Below are positions 57,910-64,000 of a stretch of DNA of 64,000 bases, one piece after another. Source of the DNA: Polyangiaceae bacterium (GTDB lineage: Bacteria > Myxococcota_A > Polyangia > Polyangiales > Polyangiaceae). Made by a program: the position numbers and the translations under genes. Numbering within the stretch: position 1 is the first letter of the stretch; every line of letters starts with the position of its first letter. The stretch spans positions 171,001 to 235,000 of the forward strand of contig JADJYE010000031.1 of NCBI GenBank assembly GCA_016719945.1. Reading direction: 5' to 3'. Under the pieces are notes generated by a model. It was not told the origin of the DNA and searched no databases. It saw only the letters and a list, made by a program, of their open reading frames with translations.

Positions 57910-59850
57910 TCAGCGCTTGGCCTCGGCGCGCATCACCGCGAAGGTGCCGATGCCCGAGACGATCGCCACGAGCCCTCCTACGAGATCCCAGACCGGCCAC
58001 GCGACGCCAGCCGCCTGACGCATGAGGAGGGTCTCCGTGAGCCGCACCGTGAGGGCGATGAGCCCGTACGTCAGGAAGGCCGCGAGGACTCCGTGACGGA
58101 GCGACGTCGCGAGGGCCAACGTCTTCGCGCTGTTGCTCCACACGTTCTTGCGGACGAGGTAGATCGCGAAGCCGATCGGGGTCGAGAGGGCGAGCGTGAG
58201 GAGCGAGGCGAGCAGCAGCGCCTCGGAGCCCGTCACGTTGGAGATGGCCGTGCCGCCTCGGGACATTCGGATGGCCGCTGCGGACATCGACATCAGCACG
58301 CCGAGCACCCCGAACACTCCGAGCGAGCCGAGGACCACGATGGTCGGTCGGGACAGCGCGACGTCGCGTTGGGTATCCATGGCGGCCCTGCCGAGGGTCG
58401 TGTTGGAGCGGGCAGGGGACGCGCCCGGCGGGGGCATCACGCTCTGGCCCGTCGCGGTGCGCTCCACGAAGGTCGCGAGCTCGGCGTCGAGCTCGTCCAT
58501 GCTCTGGTACCGCGCGTCCGCGACCTTGGCCATGGCGCGCTGGATCAACATCTCGAGCGAGGCCGGGATCGTCGGGTTGATCGCGCAAGGCCGCTCGGGA
58601 TCCTCGAGCAGGACGGACATGATCGTCGCGGTTGGGTCGACCTTGTCGAACGGCCGCTTCCCCGTGACGAGCTCATAGAGGATGGCGCCCGTCGCGTAGA
58701 CGTCGGTGCGGTGGTCGACGCGCTCGCCCTTCGCCTGCTCCGGGGACATGTAAGAGGGAGTCCCCATGATCATGCCGGTCTTCGTGAGCGACTGCCCTCC
58801 GGACTCGGCGACCTTCGAGATCCCGAAGTCGATCACCTTGGCGGTCGGGGCGCTGAGGTCGCCCACCAAGAAGACGTTCTCGGGCTTCATGTCGCGGTGC
58901 ACGATCCCGAGCTTGTGCGCCGCGCTGAGCGCCTTGCAGATCTGCCGCACGATACGCACGGCCAGCGGCACGTCGAGCCGACCGCGGTCCTTCAGGAAGT
59001 CGGCGAGCTCGCGGCCCTCGAGGAACTCGGCGACGATGAAGGGGCGGCCGTCCTGCGTCCGGCCGACGTCATAGACATCGCCCACGTGCGGGCTCTGGAT
59101 CGACGCGGCCGACTCCGCCTCGCGCTGGAACCTCGAGAGCACCTCCGGTTGCCGCGCGTATTCCGGATGGAGGAGCTTCACCGCGAAGCGCTTGCCTCCG
59201 ATGCGCGTGTGGCGGGCCTCGTAGACTCGACCCATTCCGCCCTCGCCGACGACGCGGACGATGGCGTACGTCTCGGCCAACACGCGGCCGATCAGCTCAT
59301 CGTCGCTCTCCTCGGCGTCGGCGAGCTCGGCGGCGTCCTTCGGACACACGTTGAACTCGGGCGGGTAACGCATGCCGCACTGCGGGCAGAGCTTGGGCAG
59401 GATGGTGTCGGTCGAGGTCGTGCTCAGCGAGCCACGGCCGCTCGGCGTCGGGCCCACCAAGCTCGGGCTGCTGATGAAGGATGGCTTCTCGGCGCGGGCC
59501 GGCGGCGGGCTGGGGGACTGCAGCGCTGGCGCTGGCGCGCGCGCAGCCTCGCCCAACATCGTGGGGCTCAGGGGGTTCGCGCGGGGGATCGAGGGCATGG
59601 GCGCGCTCGCGCCCGCTGGAGCGGGGATCGTGTTCGGGGCGGGCTTGAACGGATCGGGCTGAGCGAGCGCGGGCCCGGCCCCGTGGACAACCGCTTGGTT
59701 GAGCCAGGTGTTCGCGCGCGGCTGGGTGCGGGCAGGGACAGCGTCTGCGCTCGAAGGAGGTCCCGGATCGACCGTCGTCGGATCCGAGATCGACAGCGGG
59801 GACGTCGGTCCGGGCTGGGAGCTCGAGCCGAGCGGAGGCGTTCGTGACAT
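57910..59850 (-). CDS. Hanks-type Ser/Thr kinase with zinc ribbon and C-terminal multi-TM region
   Basis: The product has 646 residues. It begins with a Pro/Ala/Ser-rich disordered region (about 1-155) and a zinc-ribbon-like CPQCGMRYPPEFNVCPKD (about 158-175). The kinase domain spans about 195-460: VVGEGGMGRVYEARHTRIGG, AVKLL, HRDMKPENV, VIDFGISKVAES and MGTPSYMSPEQAKG. After a linker there are about four hydrophobic helices (TIVVLGSLGVFGVLGVLMS, ALLLASLLTLALSTPIGFAI, GVLAAFLTYGLIALTV, WDLVGGLVAIVSGIGTFAVM). The order of zinc ribbon, kinase, then a multi-pass tail with no large extracytoplasmic sensor is distinctive. All key catalytic residues are present. It is divergent from rpsO, whose promoter lies just upstream. 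Confidence 0.92.
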   Translation of the reverse strand: MSRTPPLGSSSQPGPTSPLSISDPTTVDPGPPSSADAVPARTQPRANTWLNQAVVHGAGPALAQPDPFKPAPNTIPAPAGASAPMPSIPRANPLSPTMLGEAARAPAPALQSPSPPPARAEKPSFISSPSLVGPTPSGRGSLSTTSTDTILPKLCPQCGMRYPPEFNVCPKDAAELADAEESDDELIGRVLAETYAIVRVVGEGGMGRVYEARHTRIGGKRFAVKLLHPEYARQPEVLSRFQREAESAASIQSPHVGDVYDVGRTQDGRPFIVAEFLEGRELADFLKDRGRLDVPLAVRIVRQICKALSAAHKLGIVHRDMKPENVFLVGDLSAPTAKVIDFGISKVAESGGQSLTKTGMIMGTPSYMSPEQAKGERVDHRTDVYATGAILYELVTGKRPFDKVDPTATIMSVLLEDPERPCAINPTIPASLEMLIQRAMAKVADARYQSMDELDAELATFVERTATGQSVMPPPGASPARSNTTLGRAAMDTQRDVALSRPTIVVLGSLGVFGVLGVLMSMSAAAIRMSRGGTAISNVTGSEALLLASLLTLALSTPIGFAIYLVRKNVWSNSAKTLALATSLRHGVLAAFLTYGLIALTVRLTETLLMRQAAGVAWPVWDLVGGLVAIVSGIGTFAVMRAEAKR

Positions 59851-59912
59851 GCGTCTAGAGGCTAGCTCGACGCTGTCGTGGTGTCAGGGGCAACGAAGCG
59901 AGCGGAGCCAGG

Positions 59913-59940
59913 TTGACCCGGTGACGGGCATCGGTATAGT
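59913..59940 (+). promoter_or_regulatory. Sigma-70-like promoter of rpsO
   Basis: TTGACC (59913-59918) and TATAGT (59935-59940) are spaced by 16 bases, about 107 bases before the S15 start codon. Good match to the housekeeping consensus and in the expected place for the rpsO-pnp unit. Confidence 0.7.
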
Positions 59941-60046
59941 GCGCGCCCTCCGAGCCTACCGGTCGACCGGCGCGGCTCACTTGGCCCCATCACGCGGCCC
60001 GGTCATTCGGACCGAGCTGCCGATGGGGCGTCGCCAAGAGACGGCC

Positions 60047-60313
60047 ATGCTTCATTCAGTTCAGAAGATCAACATCATCGAGCAGTTCCGCCAGCACGAT
60101 GGGGACACCGGCTCCCCCGAGGTCCAGATCGCCCTGCTCAGCGAGCGCATCAACCAGCTGACGGAGCACTTCAAGACCCACAAGAAGGACCACCACTCGC
60201 GGCGTGGTCTGCTGAAGCTCGTCTCGCAGCGCCGCCGCCAGCTCGACTACCTCAAGCGCAGCAACGTCGAGCGGTACCGCGAGATCATCAACAAGCTCAA
60301 CCTGCGCAAGTAG
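60047..60313 (+). CDS. rpsO: 30S ribosomal protein S15
   Basis: S15 is a primary 16S rRNA-binding protein. The 88-residue sequence matches the family throughout: KINIIEQFRQHDGDTGSPEV, QIALLSERINQLTEHFKTHK, KDHHSRRGLLKLVSQRRRQL, DYLKRSNVERYREIINKLNL. ATG 60047 is selected because MLHSVQK aligns with the usual S15 N-terminus and AAGAGA lies six to eleven bases upstream; ATG 60023 would add eight non-conserved residues. A terminator and then pnp follow, the classic rpsO-pnp order in which S15 is autoregulated in other bacteria. Confidence 0.97.
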   Translation: MLHSVQKINIIEQFRQHDGDTGSPEVQIALLSERINQLTEHFKTHKKDHHSRRGLLKLVSQRRRQLDYLKRSNVERYREIINKLNLRK

Positions 60314-60347
60314 CGCCGGTACCGGGTTGACCCCGAGCTCGGCCGAG

Positions 60348-60376
60348 CCCCCGCCCTGGCGCGGGGGTTTTTTTTT
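60348..60376 (+). terminator. Rho-independent terminator between rpsO and pnp
   Basis: CCCCCGC (60348-60354) pairs perfectly with GCGGGGG (60361-60367) around a six-base loop and is followed by nine T. It is a strong intrinsic terminator, so pnp would be expressed by read-through or its own promoter. Confidence 0.92.
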
Positions 60377-60444
60377 GCGCGCACGCGTCGGCGCTCGCGA
60401 GCGTGCGTGACACCCGCGCCGATCGGGGCTAGAAAGCCCGCGCA

Positions 60445-62754
60445 GTGCGCGCCCAGCTCGCTGGGCGTTTCCATGACCGGGACCCGGGACGAACCTTCGA
60501 CTTCGCTCTGTGCCCTCGACGTACGTCGCAGGCAGAGGACGAGGAAGAAGAGTCCCGACGTCCCAATGAGCGCGCGAGGTGCTCCACGCTCCTCACGCTC
60601 GAGACCGGCCGCCTCGCGAAGCAAGCCCACGGCTCCATCCTCGTCACCTACGGGGAGACGGTCGTCCTGGTCACCGCCGTGTGCGCCGAGGAGCGCCCCG
60701 GGCTCGACTTCTTCCCGCTCACCTGCGAGTTCGTCGAGAAGACCTACGCTGCAGGCCGCATCCCCGGCGGGTTCTTCAAGCGAGAGGGGCGCCAGCGCGA
60801 GGAAGAGATCCTCGCTTGCCGCATCATGGATAGGCCCCTTCGTCCGCTGTTCCCCGACGGGTTCAAGAAGGACACGCAGATCATCGCGACGGTCCTCTCG
60901 AGCGACAAGCAGAACAAGGGCGACGTCCTGGCGCTGACCGGCGCGAGCGCGGCCCTGCACGTCTCCGACATCCCGTGGGACGGCCCGATCGTGGGCCTGC
61001 GAGTCGGTCGCAAGAACGGTGAGCTCATCGCGAACCCGACCGTCGACGAGTGTGAGAAGTGCGACATCGAGCTCGTGGTGGCCGTCTCGAAGGACGCCAT
61101 CGTGATGGTGGAGGGCGGCGCAGCCGAGGCCACCGAGGCTGACATCATCGACGCGCTGATGTTCGCCCACCGCGAGGCGCAGCCGGTCATCGCGCTCATC
61201 GAGCGCATTCGCGCAGCCGTGGGCAAGCCGAAGCGACCGTGGGCCGCTCCCGCGCTCGAGCCGACGATCGCCGAGCGAATCAAGCAGATCTGCGATGGCG
61301 AGCTGTCCAAGGCGACGCGCGTCCTGAACAAAAAGGCTCGCTACGACGGCTACTCCGAGATCAAGGCTCGGCTCGCCGACACGCTGAAGGCCGAGCTCGG
61401 CGAGGATAAGTACAAGACGATCGAAGGGCTCGTGAAGCGCGAGTTCGAGGAGCGCAAGGCGCACGTCGTGCGGACGATGGTCGTGGAGGAGCGCGTCCGC
61501 ATCGACGGCCGCGACGGCAAGACCATCCGCCCGATCGCGACCGAGGTCGGTCTGCTTCCGCGGGTGCACGGCAGCGCGCTGTTCCAGCGAGGAGAGACGC
61601 AAGCCATCGTGGCGACCACGCTGGGCACCACCGCCGACGAGCAGAAGATCGACGGGTTGATCGGCGAGACGTGGAAGCGCTTCTACCTCCACTACAACTT
61701 CGCCCCGTTCTCCACGGGAGAGACGAAGCCGATGCGCGGCCCCGGCCGTCGCGAGATCGGTCACGGCGCCCTCGCCGAGCGCGCCATCGCTCGCCTCATG
61801 CCCCCGCAGGAGAAGTTCCCCTACACGATCCGCATCGTCAGCGAGACGCTCGAGTCGAACGGCAGCTCCTCGATGGCCGCGGTGTGCGGCGGCTGCATGA
61901 GCCTGATGGATGCCGGCGTGCCGATCAAGGCGCCGGTCGCGGGCATCGCGATGGGGCTCATCATGGAAGGCGACAAGTACGCCATCTTGAGCGACATCCT
62001 CGGCGACGAAGATCACCTCGGCGACATGGACTTCAAGGTCTGCGGGACGGCGCGCGGCATCACCGCCATCCAGATGGACATCAAGATCCAGGGGCTGTCC
62101 CGTGCCATCCTCGAGCAGGCGCTCGCCCAGGCGAGGGATGGTCGCCTCCACATCCTCGACAAGATGCTGGAGACGCTCCCTGCGGTCCGCGACGATCTGT
62201 CGAAGTACGCGCCGCGCATCACGACCTTCAAGGTCAAGCCCGACCAGATCCGCCTGATCATCGGACCGGGCGGCAAGACCATCAAAGGCATCGTCGACCA
62301 GACGGGCGTCGCGATCGACGTCGAGGACGACGGCACCGTCAACGTCTCGTCGGCCGACAGTGACGCGGTCAAGCGGGCCCTCGACATCATCAAGGGCCTC
62401 ACGGCCGAGCCCGAGGTCAACGCCGTCTACAAGGGCACGGTCAAGCGCATCGCCGACTTCGGCGCGTTCGTCGAGATCCTCCCCAACATCGACGGACTGG
62501 TGCACATCTCGGAGCTCGCTCACCATCGCGTCGAGCGGGTCGAGGACATCCTCAAGGAGGGCGACGAGCTCGAGGTGAAGGTCCTCAGCGTCGACCGTGA
62601 CGGCAAGATCCGCCTGTCCCGCAAGGAGCTGCTCCCCCTTCCCGAAGGCATGGAGGCCGCACCCCGCGCCCCCAGGCCCGAGGGGCGCGGCCCCCGCGGC
62701 CCCCGCCCCGAGGGGCGCGGTGGCTTCGGAGGCGGCGAGCGCCGAGGGCGCTGA
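60445..62754 (+). CDS. pnp: Polyribonucleotide nucleotidyltransferase (PNPase)
   Basis: PNPase degrades RNA 3'-to-5' by phosphorolysis and is part of RNA decay complexes. The two RNase PH-like cores (LTLETGRLAKQAHGSILVTY ... and VRIDGRDGKTIRPIATEVGL ..., with RGETQAIVATTLG) surround an all-alpha domain. A KH domain (IRLIIGPGGKTIKGIVDQTG) and an S1 domain (VYKGTVKRIADFGAFVEILP, NIDGLVHISELAHHRVERVE) follow, then a Gly/Arg/Pro-rich tail. The 5' end is odd: the conserved core begins near 60595, but no ATG or GTG lies in frame nearby. GTG 60445 adds about 50 unconserved residues. ATG 60566 is in another frame, so a lost or gained base at about 60570-60595 is likely. Confidence 0.92.
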   Translation: MRAQLAGRFHDRDPGRTFDFALCPRRTSQAEDEEEESRRPNERARCSTLLTLETGRLAKQAHGSILVTYGETVVLVTAVCAEERPGLDFFPLTCEFVEKTYAAGRIPGGFFKREGRQREEEILACRIMDRPLRPLFPDGFKKDTQIIATVLSSDKQNKGDVLALTGASAALHVSDIPWDGPIVGLRVGRKNGELIANPTVDECEKCDIELVVAVSKDAIVMVEGGAAEATEADIIDALMFAHREAQPVIALIERIRAAVGKPKRPWAAPALEPTIAERIKQICDGELSKATRVLNKKARYDGYSEIKARLADTLKAELGEDKYKTIEGLVKREFEERKAHVVRTMVVEERVRIDGRDGKTIRPIATEVGLLPRVHGSALFQRGETQAIVATTLGTTADEQKIDGLIGETWKRFYLHYNFAPFSTGETKPMRGPGRREIGHGALAERAIARLMPPQEKFPYTIRIVSETLESNGSSSMAAVCGGCMSLMDAGVPIKAPVAGIAMGLIMEGDKYAILSDILGDEDHLGDMDFKVCGTARGITAIQMDIKIQGLSRAILEQALAQARDGRLHILDKMLETLPAVRDDLSKYAPRITTFKVKPDQIRLIIGPGGKTIKGIVDQTGVAIDVEDDGTVNVSSADSDAVKRALDIIKGLTAEPEVNAVYKGTVKRIADFGAFVEILPNIDGLVHISELAHHRVERVEDILKEGDELEVKVLSVDRDGKIRLSRKELLPLPEGMEAAPRAPRPEGRGPRGPRPEGRGGFGGGERRGR

Positions 62755-62756
62755 GC

Positions 62757-64000
62757 GTGCGTCGGGGGCCGAACGGCGATGCCATCTTAGGAGGGCTCCA
62801 CCTCGCGGACCTGCTCCGCGAGGGCTCACCGCTCGGCCCTATCGAGACGCCCGCATACATCTACGACCTCGACGCCATCGAGGCCGAGGCGAGGGAGCTC
62901 GACGCAGCGTTCGGCGCCCACCCCCACCTCGTCGCGTTCGCGGTCAAGGCGAACAGCGCCGGGCCCATCATCTCGCGCCTCGCGCGGGCCGGCGCGGGCG
63001 CAGACGTGGTGTCCGGCGCGGAGCTGTCGCTGGTCACGGGGCTCGGCATCGAGCCCAGCGCGGTGGTGTTCAGCGGGGTGGCGAAGACCGACCGCGAGCT
63101 CGATCAGGCGATCACGGCGGGTGGCCGGGGCATCCTCGCCGTTCAGGCCGAGAGCGTCGAAGAGCTCCCGCGAATCGAGGCGCGCGCCCGCGCGCTCGGG
63201 CGACGAGCGCGCGTCAGCCTCCGCATCAACCCCGGTATCGAGGCCGACACCCACGCGTACATCGCGACGGGCCACGACGAGGCCAAGTTCGGCATCCTGC
63301 GCGCTGACGTAGGCTCCGCCGTCGAGGCCGTGCTGGCGTCCGAGAACGTGCAGCTCGTCGGAGTGGGCAACCACATCGGCTCGCAGCTCACGTCGACCGA
63401 GGACTACCTCGCGGCGGCGCGCATGCTCATCCCTGTATTCGCCGCGTGCGAGGCGGCGATGCTCCAGGCCGGGCGCCCACCGCTCGAGCTCCTCGACTGC
63501 GGCGGTGGGTTCGGCATCGACTACGGCGCGCGGCCGGGCGAGCCGTCTCTCGGCCCGCCTCCGCGCCCAGCGGACTTCGTTCGCGCCCTCGTGCGCGACG
63601 TCGAGCGCGCCGGCCTCGAGCGCGTCCGCCTCGTGGTCGAGCCAGGCCGCGCCCTCGTGGGCCCCCACGGTGTCTTGTGCGCCTCCGTCATCATGCAGAA
63701 GCGTGGCAGGGCGGAGGGCAAGGAGCGCCGCTGGCTCATGATCGACGCCGGGATGAACGACCTCATCCGACCGGCGCTCTACCAAGCCTTCCATCGCATC
63801 GAGCCGCTGGCAGCCACCGCGGGCGAGACGGCGACCTTCCGCGTCGTCGGCCCCGTCTGCGAGAGCTCGGACGACTTCGGTGGGCACGACCTCCCCGACC
63901 CGCCGCCGCAGCACGTCGTCATCCGCGACGCAGGTGCGTACGGCTTCACGATGGCGAGCCAGTACAACGGACGCGCCTTGCCGCTCGAGGTCTTCGTCTC
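62757..64000 (+). CDS. lysA: Diaminopimelate decarboxylase, 5' part (runs off the window)
   Basis: PLP enzyme converting meso-diaminopimelate to lysine, the last step of lysine synthesis. About 414 codons are visible and the frame is open at the edge. Motifs: TPAYIYDLDAIEAEARELDA near the start, PLP lysine in LVAFAVKANSAGPI, VSLRINPGIEADTHAYIATG, GVGNHIGSQLT, LLDCGGGFGIDYG, VVEPGRALVGPHGVL and PVCESSDDF (active-site Cys and Glu-like region). GTG 62757 starts two bases after the pnp stop with GAGGGC nine bases upstream, so it is likely co-transcribed with pnp. Confidence 0.93.
   Translation, partial: MRRGPNGDAILGGLHLADLLREGSPLGPIETPAYIYDLDAIEAEARELDAAFGAHPHLVAFAVKANSAGPIISRLARAGAGADVVSGAELSLVTGLGIEPSAVVFSGVAKTDRELDQAITAGGRGILAVQAESVEELPRIEARARALGRRARVSLRINPGIEADTHAYIATGHDEAKFGILRADVGSAVEAVLASENVQLVGVGNHIGSQLTSTEDYLAAARMLIPVFAACEAAMLQAGRPPLELLDCGGGFGIDYGARPGEPSLGPPPRPADFVRALVRDVERAGLERVRLVVEPGRALVGPHGVLCASVIMQKRGRAEGKERRWLMIDAGMNDLIRPALYQAFHRIEPLAATAGETATFRVVGPVCESSDDFGGHDLPDPPPQHVVIRDAGAYGFTMASQYNGRALPLEVFV

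Noticed and set aside
60247..62829. 860-codon minus-strand frame opposite pnp and the rpsO end
   Set aside because: Shadow of PNPase coding; it also crosses the strong rpsO terminator.

Overview
The window looks like chromosome of a high-GC myxobacterium (phylum Myxococcota, probably class Polyangia). Pointers are the adventurous-gliding (Glt-type) gene set, an FHA/AgmX-PglI-type protein, Hanks-type kinases with PEGA and zinc-ribbon modules, a MYXO-CTERM-like tail, Cys- and Gly-rich lipoproteins, and very strong G/C bias at third codon positions. No rRNA, tRNA, CRISPR array, insertion sequence or prophage was seen.

Layout. 0-7.3 kb: end of a secreted Pro/Ala-rich protein, ftsY, a large membrane protein with Ig-/carboxypeptidase-regulatory-like segments, a HEAT-like exported protein, a HAMP membrane protein, a YraN-family protein and a Cys-rich lipoprotein. 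7.7-32.6 kb, all on +: a Glt-like locus with a periplasmic TPR protein (GltC-like candidate), gltD, gltE, a second gltE-like gene, a small exported protein (GltF candidate), gltG (FHA, TM, AgmX/PglI C-terminus), a TPR lipoprotein and a giant gltI-like TPR protein of about 3,880 codons. 32.6-36.7 kb: a tightly overlapping trio of PEGA-tailed Ser/Thr kinase, TPR/PEGA membrane protein and BMP-type substrate-binding lipoprotein. 36.7-44.7 kb: an EpmA-like lysyl ligase with an N-terminal OB-like extension, rsgA, pgsA overlapping a TPR-AIM24 gene, a membrane-anchored lectin-like protein and a lipoprotein. 44.8-53.4 kb: lon, a membrane metallopeptidase-like TPR protein, a sensor kinase with its receiver, and a MYXO-CTERM protein. 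53.4-64 kb: an FKBP lipoprotein, a repeat-rich envelope protein and hisS (one minus-strand run), ruvX, a zinc-ribbon Ser/Thr kinase, rpsO-terminator-pnp, and the start of lysA.

The dominant oddity is frame integrity. Between about 15.4 and 23.8 kb the reading frame breaks roughly once every 300 bases, hitting the gltE paralogue, gltG, the TPR lipoprotein and the first quarter of gltI. Elsewhere only about six breaks are visible in more than 50 kb. Protein-level conservation continues across the breaks in alternating frames, and several breaks sit in G/C or A homopolymers. That favours a badly covered stretch of assembly over gene decay, but decay of a motility locus cannot be excluded from one sequence.

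Functionally, the Glt proteins should form an envelope-spanning motility or surface-transport complex. Cytoplasmic GltI and the GltG FHA domain would face the cytoplasm, and GltC-, GltD-, GltE- and GltF-like proteins would act in the periplasm and at the outer membrane. The kinase/PEGA/BMP trio directly downstream is a plausible but unproven regulatory or sensory partner. The rest is mostly housekeeping: protein targeting, proteostasis, translation, RNA decay and lipid and lysine synthesis.
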